In this document: positions 44,350-53,341 of the stretch, piece by piece
Numbering within the stretch: position 1 is the first letter of the stretch
Layout of the letters: every line of letters begins with the position of its first letter
NCBI RefSeq assembly: GCF_009649735.1
Contig: NZ_WJNH01000005.1
Coordinates: forward strand, 186,001 to 250,000
Direction: 5' to 3'
DNA: 64,000 bases
Source of the DNA: Salinibacillus xinjiangensis
Lineage (GTDB): Bacteria; Bacillota; Bacilli; Bacillales; Alkalibacillaceae
Notes under the pieces: generated by a model
Database searches by the model: none
What the model was told of the DNA's origin: nothing
Seen by the model: the letters and a program-made list of their open reading frames with translations, nothing else
Position numbers and translations under genes: made by a program

Positions 44350-44730
44350 TTATTTCTTTTCTGCAAGCCATTCAGATAATGCTGTTGCTTGTTCAGGTTG
44401 TACAAGTCCACCTGGCATTCCTGAGCCTTTACCATTATTAATTATATCAGCAATCTCTTTAGCTGAGTATTTACTACCAACTTTATTTAATGCTGGAGCA
44501 GATCCAGACCCAGCTAAATCAGCACCATGGCACATGGAGCAATTATTTTGGAAGAGTGTTTCAGCATCCATAACGGCCTCTCCGCCACTTTGCTCCTCTG
44601 ATGCCTTACCTTCTTCACCTTCACCTCTAACTTCATCCATTTGATTAGCCCCAACAGAAGCTAAAATAATCATGGCAACAATCCCTAAAACACCAATAAT
44701 TGCGTATGGTATAACTGGATTCTTTTTCAT
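44350..44730 (-). CDS. cccA: Membrane-anchored cytochrome c-550
   Basis: 126 residues. N-terminal helix (9-27) anchors the protein; a Glu/Gly-rich linker follows, then a class I c-type heme domain with CSMCH (64-68) and the distal ligand Met105 (GSGMPGG). It carries electrons on the outer face of the membrane. B. subtilis cccA sits at the same place beside sigA. Confidence 0.93.
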   Translation of the reverse strand: MKKNPVIPYAIIGVLGIVAMIILASVGANQMDEVRGEGEEGKASEEQSGGEAVMDAETLFQNNCSMCHGADLAGSGSAPALNKVGSKYSAKEIADIINNGKGSGMPGGLVQPEQATALSEWLAEKK

Positions 44731-44904
44731 AATTTTTCCTCCTTATGTAATCCCCTATGAACATCATTATTAAGTATATACAAACTATACATATTTTACT
44801 TTAAAACATCCTGCAAAGAAAGGGGAAAAAATGAAAATTTAATGAAATCTCATTATTTATATATATTACCAAGATAAAGTAAAATCATTACAAATACAAA
44901 TTGC

Positions 44905-45237
44905 TTAGGTTTTCTTCAGCGATAAAAAAAAGTACAAATGGATGATACCAATAGTCAGCAATAAAATTAGTAAGCCAATTTGCAAACCAAGATTAATTTC
45001 AGTAAAATGTATGATAAGAAATGAAAACGGTATCAGTAAAAGCAAAAAAATTAAATCCACAATCATAAGTAATTTTGAAAATCGTTTTGGTCTTGCTTTT
45101 TTCTTTTTGTGATCTATCCCTTGTCCTTCTGAATAGAGTGCAATTAAATAATCACAATAGACATCGGGTAACATTCGATTCTTTTTCCAATATTGTAATT
45201 CATTTAGAATTACATGCTTACGATCCTGTTGCATCAT
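44905..45237 (-). CDS. Small two-helix membrane protein, unrecognised
   Basis: About 110 residues: soluble N-terminal part KHVILNELQYWKKNRMLPDV ... YCDYLIALYSEGQ, a basic patch KKKKARPKR, then two membrane helices (about 55-78 and 85-107). No family recognised. The N-terminal block resembles the helical start of some DUF2157-like proteins but without enough to name it. Start is ATG 45237 or 45234, both behind GAGGAG. It lies alone between sigA and cccA. Confidence 0.7.
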   Translation of the reverse strand: MMQQDRKHVILNELQYWKKNRMLPDVYCDYLIALYSEGQGIDHKKKKARPKRFSKLLMIVDLIFLLLLIPFSFLIIHFTEINLGLQIGLLILLLTIGIIHLYFFLSLKKT

Positions 45238-45285
45238 GCCCACTCCTCAAATATTAAAGGGAACTTGGTTACTGATTGATTGTAC

Positions 45286-45324
45286 AAAAAAGGGACAGTC
45301 GTTATGCAAGGAGCACAACGACTG
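45286..45324 (-). terminator. Terminator of the dnaG-sigA operon
   Basis: 8-bp stem CAGTCGTT/AACGACTG with a 13-nt loop and a T-run on the minus strand, about 18 bp past the sigA stop. Confidence 0.75.
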
Positions 45325-45341
45325 AACATAAAATAAACTAC

Positions 45342-46460
45342 CTATTCTAAAAAGTCTTTAAGACGCTTACTACGGCTAGGGTGACGTAGTTTACGTAACG
45401 CTTTAGCCTCAATTTGACGAATACGCTCTCGCGTGACACCGAAAACTTTTCCGACTTCTTCTAGTGTACGTGTGCGTCCATCGTCTAAGCCAAATCGAAG
45501 TCTTAAAACATTTTCTTCACGGTCAGTTAGTGTATCAAGAACATCCTCAAGCTGTTCCTTTAACAATTCATAGGCTGCATGATCTGATGGAGATGTTGCT
45601 TCTTGAACTTCAATAAAGTCACCTAAGTGTGAATCATCCTCTTCGCCGATTGGCGTTTCTAGTGACACTGGTTCTTGCGCAATTTTCAAGATTTCTCGAA
45701 CCTTGTCTGGCGTAAGGTCCATCTCTTGAGCAATTTCTTCTGGAGTAGGTTCACGTCCTAAATCCTGTAGTAATTGTCTTTGTACCCGTATTAATTTGTT
45801 AATAGTCTCAACCATATGAACTGGAATACGAATGGTACGTGCCTGGTCGGCTATTGCTCTTGTAATAGCCTGACGAATCCACCACGTTGCATAGGTACTA
45901 AATTTAAAACCTTTTTGGTAATCAAACTTTTCAACTGCTTTGATTAGACCCATGTTTCCTTCCTGAATCAAGTCTAAGAACAGCATACCACGTCCAACAT
46001 ATCTTTTGGCAATACTTACGACAAGTCGAAGGTTCGCTTCAGCCAGTCTGCGTTTTGCCTCTTCATCACCTTGTTCAATACGTGTTGCTAGTTCAACTTC
46101 CTCCTCAGCGGACAGTAAGTCTACTCTACCGATTTCCTTAAGGTACATACGAACTGGGTCATTGATTTTTATCCCCGGTGGGACACTTAAGTCATTTAAG
46201 TCAAATTCCTCTTCTTTAGCTATTTGTTGCATGCTTGGGTCCTCATCATTGTCACCAATGACTTCAATCCCTTGCTCACTAAGATGTTCGTAAAATTCAT
46301 CCATTTGGTCTGATTCTAATTCAAAATGGGACATCCGATCGGCAACTTCCTCATAAGCAAGTACACCACGTTTCTTACCCATTTCAATTAATTGTTCTTT
46401 TACTTGGTCTATGGTTAAGTCTTGATCTGTTTCTTTCGCACGAGATGGTTTATCTGCCAT
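45342..46460 (-). CDS. sigA: Principal sigma factor SigA
   Basis: 372 residues. Region 1.1 is short, as in Bacillus. Region 2 has [22 protein letters not shown] and the -10 recognition helix [10 protein letters not shown]. Region 3 has [13 protein letters not shown]. Region 4 has [18 protein letters not shown] and the -35 helix [17 protein letters not shown] 46460 follows AAGGAGGGG; an in-frame GTG upstream overlaps dnaG. Downstream partner of dnaG, 23 bp after its stop, as in B. subtilis. Confidence 0.97.
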   Translation of the reverse strand: MADKPSRAKETDQDLTIDQVKEQLIEMGKKRGVLAYEEVADRMSHFELESDQMDEFYEHLSEQGIEVIGDNDEDPSMQQIAKEEEFDLNDLSVPPGIKINDPVRMYLKEIGRVDLLSAEEEVELATRIEQGDEEAKRRLAEANLRLVVSIAKRYVGRGMLFLDLIQEGNMGLIKAVEKFDYQKGFKFSTYATWWIRQAITRAIADQARTIRIPVHMVETINKLIRVQRQLLQDLGREPTPEEIAQEMDLTPDKVREILKIAQEPVSLETPIGEEDDSHLGDFIEVQEATSPSDHAAYELLKEQLEDVLDTLTDREENVLRLRFGLDDGRTRTLEEVGKVFGVTRERIRQIEAKALRKLRHPSRSKRLKDFLE

Positions 46461-46483
46461 AGTACCCCTCCTTCCAAACAACT

Positions 46484-48307
46484 TCACCTATGTTTCAATT
46501 GTTTCCATTCCTTTTTAAGATTAAGAATATTCATGGCAATTTTCGCTGCCGTAACTGGGTCATTATTTCTTTCTGCTTCCTTTTGTTGCAATTCTAACGA
46601 CTGTAATTCGTTCTTTCTATGGTGTTCACTTTTAACGGTATACATATAATCCTGAATAGCTTGCTCTGATATTTCATCTGACACGTTTTTCATTGCAAGC
46701 TGTGCCGTCAGATTTTTCAATTCCGATTCTGGAAGATATTCCATAAATAGGCTTACATTTGGCTCATGCCCCTCTTCATAAAAGGCGTATAAATAAGTGA
46801 CTAGAACTTGATGCTCTGTAATTAAGAAATTTCCCCCAAGTTCCTCTTGTACTTGTTCTGCAATATTTTTATTTTTTAGCATAAGGGAAATGAGATGACG
46901 TTCGGCATTATGAAAAGCAGGATAGAGCTTTTCATCTGTATTTACATTTTTTCTAATGTTAGTATGTCTTTCAGGTTGCTGATTATCCTTATATTTCTCG
47001 AACTTCCTTCGTCTATATGCAATTTCTTGCTGCATGGCTTCCTTTGAGATATCAAAACGTTCCCCAAGTTCCTTTAAATAATGATCTCTCTCAAATGGCT
47101 TCTGGATTGTTGCAATTTCATCTAATGCCTTTTCTATATATTGCATGCGTTCGCTCTCTACCTGAAGGTTATAATCCTTTTTTAAATAATCTAGTTGAAA
47201 TGACATGTATGTAACACTAGCGCCTATGACATGATTTCTAAAGCTTTCACTTCCATACTCTTTGATATAGTCATCAGGATCCATACCTTGTTTTAACTTT
47301 GCAATTTTAACATAACATCCTGCATTTTGTAAGATATTTGCTGCCTTTTTTGTGGCCTCTAGTCCTGCAGGGTCTGCATCATAACAAATCACAACCTGGT
47401 CTACATATCTACGGAGCAGCCTCGCCTGTTTCTCCGTTAAGGATGTACCTAGAGATGCAATACCATTTTGAATCCCAGCTTGATAAGCTGTAATGACATC
47501 CATATAACCCTCAAATAATATAGCCTCGCCAGTTTTTCGGATGTGATTACGAGCCAAATCAAAATTATAAAACATATTTCCTTTATGAAATAAATCTGTT
47601 TCTGGACTATTCAAATACTTCGGTTCGCCATCGGAAACAATTCTGCCACCAAAAGCTACCGTTTTTCCTTGGTGATTACGGATAGGGAAGATCACTCTGC
47701 CACGAAAACTATCCTTAAACTTTTGTTCTTGATGGTTAGTCAATAATCCTGCTTTTACCATAGTTTGTAAGTGAAATCCTTTTTTCTCAAGAAAAGAAGC
47801 CGTAAAGTTATCCTTATCTGGTGCAAAACCAAGTTGAAAGGCATCAATCGTTTCTTGTTGAATCCCCCTATTGTCTAAATAGGTTGATCCTTCCTTACCC
47901 TCTTTTGTATGTTTAAGCAAATGATGGTATAATTTTGATAACCATTCATGAGCCTCTAACATACTTTGGGCTTCAGCACTTAAGGAAGTCTGGTTCCTAG
48001 CATTAAAGTTATCAGGAAGACTCTTACCAGTACTTTCTGCTAGACGGGAGATAGCATCATAGAAGGATATCCCTTCTATTTCCATTAAAAAGGTAATGAC
48101 ATTCCCGCCCTTCCCACAACCAAAACAACGAAAAATTTGTTTGTCTGGCGATACTGTAAAGGATGGCGTATTTTCATTATGAAAAGGACATAACCCTAAA
48201 TAGTTACGCCCCCTTTTTTTCAACTGTACAAACTCACTTACAATTTCTACAATATCACTATCTGATCTAAGGTCGTCTATAAATTTTTCTGATACTTGTT
48301 CAGGCAT
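46484..48307 (-). CDS. dnaG: DNA primase
   Basis: 607 residues. Zinc-binding domain with Cys-His-Cys-Cys ([11 protein letters not shown] ... RCFGCGKGG), the RNA polymerase core with TOPRIM motif ([10 protein letters not shown] and [13 protein letters not shown]) and the C-terminal helicase-interaction domain. Synthesises RNA primers at the fork. ATG 48307 follows GGTGA; ATG 48319 lacks a site. First gene of the dnaG-sigA operon, preceded by a 450-bp gap. Confidence 0.96.
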   Translation of the reverse strand: MPEQVSEKFIDDLRSDSDIVEIVSEFVQLKKRGRNYLGLCPFHNENTPSFTVSPDKQIFRCFGCGKGGNVITFLMEIEGISFYDAISRLAESTGKSLPDNFNARNQTSLSAEAQSMLEAHEWLSKLYHHLLKHTKEGKEGSTYLDNRGIQQETIDAFQLGFAPDKDNFTASFLEKKGFHLQTMVKAGLLTNHQEQKFKDSFRGRVIFPIRNHQGKTVAFGGRIVSDGEPKYLNSPETDLFHKGNMFYNFDLARNHIRKTGEAILFEGYMDVITAYQAGIQNGIASLGTSLTEKQARLLRRYVDQVVICYDADPAGLEATKKAANILQNAGCYVKIAKLKQGMDPDDYIKEYGSESFRNHVIGASVTYMSFQLDYLKKDYNLQVESERMQYIEKALDEIATIQKPFERDHYLKELGERFDISKEAMQQEIAYRRRKFEKYKDNQQPERHTNIRKNVNTDEKLYPAFHNAERHLISLMLKNKNIAEQVQEELGGNFLITEHQVLVTYLYAFYEEGHEPNVSLFMEYLPESELKNLTAQLAMKNVSDEISEQAIQDYMYTVKSEHHRKNELQSLELQQKEAERNNDPVTAAKIAMNILNLKKEWKQLKHR

Positions 48308-48715
48308 TTTAATCACCATGTTTTATTGATATTCTAGATTTTTAAAGAAATCCCTTCATAAATCGACAAAAATTTAATAAAGTTTTGTTTTGTTAATTTT
48401 AACGCCATGTGGCAATTGCACGCCTTATTAAATTATAAGAACACCTTCTTACATGTTATTCACTGAGCAAACAGGACATTACTTCTAATGTAACAAATTA
48501 TGTAAAAATGGTGAATGTAAACGTGTAAGTGATTTAATTTTGCCATACAGGTAATGAACTTCGACAAAATTTATCTGATTCCTCCTATGCAAAAAAATAA
48601 ATCACTACTATTTTATTCGACTATACTTAATTCTAAACATATTTCCATTTTTACCACAAAAAAATAATTATAATACATTATGACTAATTTTACTATGTTT
48701 TTTTATAATTTAACA
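48308..48715. other. AT-rich intergenic region upstream of dnaG
   Basis: About 400 bp without a convincing gene. It must hold the minus-strand promoter(s) of dnaG-sigA; a -10-like TATAAT is present at 48438-48433 on the minus strand, but no good -35 could be fixed. A lone AGGAGG site near 48570 leads into no plausible open frame. Confidence 0.4.
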
Positions 48716-48716
48716 G

Positions 48717-48755
48717 AAAAAGGTTTGTAAGAATGCAATTCTCACAAACCCTTTT
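48717..48755 (-). terminator. Terminator of yqfL
   Basis: 14-bp stem AGGTTTGTAAGAAT/ATTCTCACAAACCC (one mismatch), short loop, T-rich minus-strand tail; it starts just past the yqfL stop. Confidence 0.75.
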
Positions 48756-48759
48756 TGTT

Positions 48760-49563
48760 TTATTTTACTCGTATCATATTTTGCACGACATTAGCTGTTT
48801 CCTCAACTGCTTTGTTTGATACATCAATAACCTGACATCCGAGTTTATCAACAATCTTGTTAAAATAATCTAACTCTTCTTTTATGCGATTAATATTGGC
48901 ATAATTGGCGCTTTCATTTAAACCAAGTGCTTTTAATCGTTCTTGACGAATATGATTTAACTTCTCAGGTGTAATTTTTAAAGCAATACATTTAGCTGGA
49001 TGAATTTTATAAAGCTCTTCAGGTGGCTCTACCTCAGGAACAATAGGAACATTGGCCACCTTTAATTTCTTATGGGCTAGAAATTGAGACAATGGCGTTT
49101 TCGATGTTCGTGATACCCCGATTAAAATAATGTCAGCAAGTAGTATGCCTCTTGGGTCCCTTCCGTCATCATATTTCACAGCAAACTCAACAGCCTCAAT
49201 CCGCTTAAAATAATCTTCATCAAGTTTATGTACTAAACCAGGCTCAAGTCTTGGATCTTTATTTAAATGCTGACTCATAGCGTCAATCATCGGTCCCATA
49301 ATATCAACAGCAATGATTTTATTCTTTTCTGCATTCTCCTTTAGAAAAGCTCGGAGCTCTGGCTTTACAAGTGTGTAACCTAGCATCGCTTGATTCGATT
49401 TTGCCAGTTCTATCGCTTCTAAGATCGTACCTTCATCATCTACATATGGAATCCGTTGTATCTTGAAATTGCCATTATTAAATTGACTTAAGCTGGCTTT
49501 GACAACCAATTCCGCTGTCTCACCAACTGAATCTGATACGACGTATACAATTGGTTGGTCCAT
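48760..49563 (-). CDS. yqfL: Kinase/pyrophosphorylase of the PPDK/PEP synthase regulatory family
   Basis: 267 residues of the DUF299 family, which phosphorylate (ADP-dependent) and dephosphorylate (phosphate-dependent) a threonine of pyruvate phosphate dikinase or PEP synthase. P-loop [11 protein letters not shown] near 147-157; [13 protein letters not shown] at the N-terminus. ATG 49563 follows GGAGGAGAG. It sits directly downstream of ccpN (23 bp), matching ccpN-yqfL in B. subtilis, where YqfL affects CcpN activity. Confidence 0.92.
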   Translation of the reverse strand: MDQPIVYVVSDSVGETAELVVKASLSQFNNGNFKIQRIPYVDDEGTILEAIELAKSNQAMLGYTLVKPELRAFLKENAEKNKIIAVDIMGPMIDAMSQHLNKDPRLEPGLVHKLDEDYFKRIEAVEFAVKYDDGRDPRGILLADIILIGVSRTSKTPLSQFLAHKKLKVANVPIVPEVEPPEELYKIHPAKCIALKITPEKLNHIRQERLKALGLNESANYANINRIKEELDYFNKIVDKLGCQVIDVSNKAVEETANVVQNMIRVK

Positions 49564-49586
49564 TCTCTCTCCTCCCATCCTTGTGT

Positions 49587-50216
49587 TTAATGTAACTCAT
49601 CTCGTACTAAATTTACAAGCACCTTTGTCATGTTGGTTTTGGTGATTCTACCCACAACTTCTAGACCCTCGTCCTTCTTCAGAATCACAGGAAGGCTGTC
49701 TATTTGTTTTTCAATCAATTGCTGAGCGGCTTCAATAAGCAAGTCGTCTTTCTCACAATAGGTAATATTCGGCATTCTAGTCATAATAATATGTACCGGA
49801 ATATCAGCAAGGTCTTGCTTGCCAATGCTCGCTCGCAATAAATCCTTCCGAGATAATACCCCAACTAACAGTGATTTTTCATTCACAACAAATAGTGTCC
49901 CAACATCCTCTAAAAACATTGTTGTAATGGCATCATAGACTGAAACATTTTCATTCACTACAACCGGTATAGACTGAAATTCCTTTACAGTAATCTTTTT
50001 TAATTTTTCAGTAAGAAGCTCGGTACCTGTTTTCCCCGTAAAAAAATACCCTACCCTAGGGCGGGCGTCTAAAAATCCTGCCATGGTTAATATAGCTAAA
50101 TCAGGTCTCAAAGTAGCTCGCGTCAAATTTAGCTGGTCTGCTATATTTTCACCCGTTATCGGGCCATTTTCTTTAACAATTTCAATAATCTGTTCTTGGC
50201 GTGCGGTTAGTTCCAT
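49587..50216 (-). CDS. ccpN: CcpN-type repressor of gluconeogenic genes
   Basis: 209 residues: winged-helix domain (1-60; [20 protein letters not shown]) and two CBS domains (about 75-135 and 140-205) that sense adenine nucleotides. In B. subtilis CcpN represses gapB and pckA during glycolytic growth. The direct pairing with yqfL supports the assignment. Start follows GAGGTGGTG. Confidence 0.93.
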   Translation of the reverse strand: MELTARQEQIIEIVKENGPITGENIADQLNLTRATLRPDLAILTMAGFLDARPRVGYFFTGKTGTELLTEKLKKITVKEFQSIPVVVNENVSVYDAITTMFLEDVGTLFVVNEKSLLVGVLSRKDLLRASIGKQDLADIPVHIIMTRMPNITYCEKDDLLIEAAQQLIEKQIDSLPVILKKDEGLEVVGRITKTNMTKVLVNLVRDELH

Positions 50217-50350
50217 GATTTCACCACCTCATTCATTACACTGCGTATCATTAGTAAGACATGTATGATAATGATAAGTTTAATTATGACATACCATATA
50301 TAAATATTATAGCCTATTAAGGTGGTAAAAATAAAGTAGAACGTTTCGCA

Positions 50351-51100
50351 TTATGATTGGTCGTAAAAAATGTCTAGTTGCTGCAGGAATTTTCGCGACC
50401 TTAAATAGAAGCCCCCAAAGTGATCATAATACGCATCTAGCAGCTGACGGAGCTTTTTTCGGTTTTCTTCTTTAATTGTAACTTTCCCTATTCGTTCTAC
50501 ATTGACAAATCGAATCGCCTGAAGGATTTTAAACAAGCTTTTATTGAGCATAACCGCTCTCTCGTCCATATATGAACAATTTGAGCACAAAAATCCACCC
50601 TCTGTTATCGAAAAATGGGTAATTCCTTCATCACGGCCACAATTGACACAATACCTAAGCTCGGGGGCAAAGCCGCCCTTTTCAAATATTTTCAGCTCAT
50701 AAATCATAGCAATTATTTCTGGACTATCATCGTTTTCTATACGTTCAAAAGTATGTAATAATTGGTCGAATAGAAAGGGATCTGGTGCTTGATTTTCTAA
50801 AACCTTATCAGTTAACTCAGCTAAATACGCTGCATAGGCTGTTTTAATGATATCTTCCCGCATTTTCCTCATGGAATGCGTTACATCACCTTGATATAAA
50901 GTTCCTAAATTCCGGCTCGGTTGAATTAAAAAAACACCATAAACAAATGGCTGCGTTAACGCAGCCATTTGACTTTTTGGCTTTTTAGCTCCACGAGCTA
51001 TAAGACCTACTTTTCCTCTTTCCTTCGTAAATAATGTTACTATTTTATGTGTTTCACTATAATCCTGCGTACGAATAACAATACCTTCGACTTTTTCCAA
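50351..51100 (-). CDS. recO: DNA repair protein RecO
   Basis: 249 residues: N-terminal OB-fold (KVEGIVIRTQDYSETHKIV), helical middle and a zinc-like four-cysteine site (CVNCGRD ... CSNC). Mediates loading of RecA with RecR. Start is TTG 51100, 8 nt after AAGGTGA. Downstream ccpN follows directly, with no glyQS genes in between. yqzL precedes it by 25 bp. Confidence 0.92.
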   Translation of the reverse strand: MEKVEGIVIRTQDYSETHKIVTLFTKERGKVGLIARGAKKPKSQMAALTQPFVYGVFLIQPSRNLGTLYQGDVTHSMRKMREDIIKTAYAAYLAELTDKVLENQAPDPFLFDQLLHTFERIENDDSPEIIAMIYELKIFEKGGFAPELRYCVNCGRDEGITHFSITEGGFLCSNCSYMDERAVMLNKSLFKILQAIRFVNVERIGKVTIKEENRKKLRQLLDAYYDHFGGFYLRSRKFLQQLDIFYDQS

Positions 51101-51125
51101 TACACTTCACCTTACTTTATGGACA

Positions 51126-51269
51126 TTAAAAATTAGAATCCAATTCCACAATATCCTTTTCATCTTCTGATTCCGATTTTGGTTTGTGTGAGTTCTCAAG
51201 TTCCTTCATAAGTAAATAGGTTTCAATATTCCCTGTCTGACTGAACACTTTCCATGTAAAATCAATCAT
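51126..51269 (-). CDS. yqzL: YqzL family small protein
   Basis: 47 residues, MIDFTWKVFSQTGNIETYLL then an acidic tail, matching YqzL of Bacillaceae (unknown function). The start is inferred from that family start; AAAGGTGGG is 12 nt upstream, a little long. It sits between era and recO as in B. subtilis. Confidence 0.85.
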   Translation of the reverse strand: MIDFTWKVFSQTGNIETYLLMKELENSHKPKSESEDEKDIVELDSNF

Positions 51270-51383
51270 TATTTTCGAAACCCACCTTTCTGCTTTTTCA
51301 ACTATTTGGTGCTGAAAAAACATGTTTACCTATAGCTTGACCATGTATTGTTGGTTCATGAGTTTTAATATTTTCCATGTATG

Positions 51384-52292
51384 TTAATACTCATCCTCAT
51401 TGAATCCATATTCACGTAATTGTGTCATACGATTACGCCAATCCTTTTGGACCTTTACCCAAAGCTCTAAATAAATTTTGGATCCCAATAGTGCCTCAAT
51501 GTCTTTTCTCGCTAATTTACCAATTTGTTTAAGCATGGATCCCTGTTTTCCAATGATAATTCCTTTTTGTGAGGAACGTTCAGTAACGATGGTTGCTTGA
51601 ACATAGACTGCTTTTCGTTGATCTCGTTCCTCAATCTGGTCAATGACAACTGCAATTGAATGCGGAATTTCTTCACGGGTTAGTTGTAATGCTTTCTCCC
51701 GAATTAACTCACTAATAATAAATCGTTCAGGATGGTCTGTGATTTGATCTTCTGGATAGTATTGCGGACCTTCTGGTAGATTATTTTTCATCACATCTAA
51801 TAAATGGTCTACGTTATTACCCTCTAAAGCTGATATTGGAACAATTTCAGCAAAGTCTAATTTAGTCCGATATTGATCAATTAATTTCAACAGCTCATCA
51901 GGATGGACTTGATCAATTTTATTAATGACTAAATAGACAGGCTGTTTCACCGATTGCAGTCGATCTAAAATAAATTGATCACCTGCTCCATATCCTTCTT
52001 TCGCATTGACCATAAATAAAATCATATCAACTTCATTTAAGGTATGCTCCGCCTGTTTTACCATAAAATCTCCTAGCTTATGCTTGGGTTTATGGATTCC
52101 TGGTGTATCAATAAAAATAAGCTGAGCATCTTCCTCTGTTAACACACCCTGCACTTTGTTCCGTGTTGTCTGCGGTTTATCACTCATAATAGCAATTTTT
52201 TGACCAATTACACGGTTCATAAATGTGGATTTTCCAACATTGGGTCTGCCAACGATTGCAATAAATCCTGAACGAAAAGGTTGATTATCCAT
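51384..52292 (-). CDS. era: GTPase Era
   Basis: 302 residues. G1 GRPNVGKS (15-22), G3 [11 protein letters not shown]4 NKIDQVH, G5 ISALEGNN, then the KH domain with [15 protein letters not shown]. Binds 16S rRNA and assists 30S maturation, working with YbeY encoded upstream. ATG 52292 follows GGAGGATACAAA. cdd, which lies between dgkA and era in B. subtilis, is absent here. Confidence 0.96.
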   Translation of the reverse strand: MDNQPFRSGFIAIVGRPNVGKSTFMNRVIGQKIAIMSDKPQTTRNKVQGVLTEEDAQLIFIDTPGIHKPKHKLGDFMVKQAEHTLNEVDMILFMVNAKEGYGAGDQFILDRLQSVKQPVYLVINKIDQVHPDELLKLIDQYRTKLDFAEIVPISALEGNNVDHLLDVMKNNLPEGPQYYPEDQITDHPERFIISELIREKALQLTREEIPHSIAVVIDQIEERDQRKAVYVQATIVTERSSQKGIIIGKQGSMLKQIGKLARKDIEALLGSKIYLELWVKVQKDWRNRMTQLREYGFNEDEY

Positions 52293-52483
52293 TTTGTATC
52301 CTCCATTGGTGTTTTGCTTGTACATCTATAGTTTAAGTGAATCTTCTATACGTATTAAAAACCAGAAACGGCTTTTTAGTTAGTTCTATTCTACAATAAA
52401 TTAAAATTAATTTCATACAAACGACAAAATCTCCACAAACATACTATAAAATTGTACGTTTATCCATATTTCGATAAATACAA

Positions 52484-52514
52484 AAAAGTGCCTTCCTTAC
52501 TGGGAGACACTTGA
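52484..52514 (-). terminator. Terminator after dgkA
   Basis: Stem AAGTGCCTTCC/GGGAGACACTT (imperfect), loop TTACT, T-run on the minus strand, directly past the dgkA stop. Confidence 0.65.
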
Positions 52515-52515
52515 G

Positions 52516-52899
52516 CTAAACTATTATGTGATAGATTTTTGGAAGGAATATAATTACCCCAATTACAGCTGTGCATATAGCAGCTACAAGAACGGCACCT
52601 GCTGAAAGGTCTTTTACTCTTCCTGCCACCTCATGGTAATCAGGGAATAGGTGATCGATTAACGCCTCTATTGCAGAATTTATCATTTCAGTGACTAAAA
52701 CAAAACCGATACACAACGAAACTAACAGCCATTCTACAATGGAAAGACCTACAAGTAATCCAAGTGTAATAACTACAAAAGCAATCAAGATATGGATTCG
52801 GAAGTTTTTTTCCGCTCTAAAAGCAAGTAATATACCATTGAACGCAAACCCAAAACCAATACCCTTCTTCACATTATTTTCGTTTGAGTCCGAACTCAT
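52516..52899 (-). CDS. dgkA: Undecaprenol kinase DgkA
   Basis: 127 residues with three membrane helices and the DgkA motif AEKNFRIHI and EMINSAIEALIDH. Gram-positive DgkA phosphorylates undecaprenol to recycle the cell-wall carrier. It overlaps ybeY by 26 bp. Start follows GAGGAATATTTAA. Confidence 0.93.
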   Translation of the reverse strand: MSSDSNENNVKKGIGFGFAFNGILLAFRAEKNFRIHILIAFVVITLGLLVGLSIVEWLLVSLCIGFVLVTEMINSAIEALIDHLFPDYHEVAGRVKDLSAGAVLVAAICTAVIGVIIFLPKIYHIIV

Positions 52900-53341
52900 T
52901 TAAATATTCCTCTTGTTTAGCAAACATTTTTTTCTCATCTGCCTCTTCCATATGATCATACCCTAAAAGATGTAAGAAACCGTGGACAGCTAGGAAGCCT
53001 AACTCCCGTTCAAAGGAATGTTGGTATTCTTTAGCCTGTTCTTTAGCCTTTTCAATCGAAATAATAATATCACCCAATAGAAGTGGTCCTTCTTCACCTA
53101 TGATTTCCATTTCACCCTCCACTTCATCCTGCATAGCAAATGAAATAACATCTGTAGGCTGGTCCTTTTGGCGATAATTACGATTAATCATTTGAATTTG
53201 CTCATTATTGACAAAGGTGACGGACATTTCCGCTTGGTGACTAATCTCCTCTTGCTCAGCTGAGAATTTTAATAATCTGTTTAATAAATCAATGTGTTCT
53301 TCTGTAACCTCTTTTGTTTCATCTAGAAAGTCAATGTGCAT
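52874..53341 (-). CDS. ybeY: Endoribonuclease YbeY
   Basis: 155 residues, UPF0054 metalloprotein with zinc motif HGFLHLLGYDH near 120-130. Matures the 3' end of 16S rRNA. ATG shares a base with the pgpH stop (coupled). Confidence 0.95.
   Translation of the reverse strand: MHIDFLDETKEVTEEHIDLLNRLLKFSAEQEEISHQAEMSVTFVNNEQIQMINRNYRQKDQPTDVISFAMQDEVEGEMEIIGEEGPLLLGDIIISIEKAKEQAKEYQHSFERELGFLAVHGFLHLLGYDHMEEADEKKMFAKQEEYLNEFGLKRK

Noticed and set aside
48471-48580. Possible small gene behind AGGAGG upstream of dnaG
   Set aside because: No ATG, GTG or TTG lies at usable spacing in a frame longer than about 37 codons.
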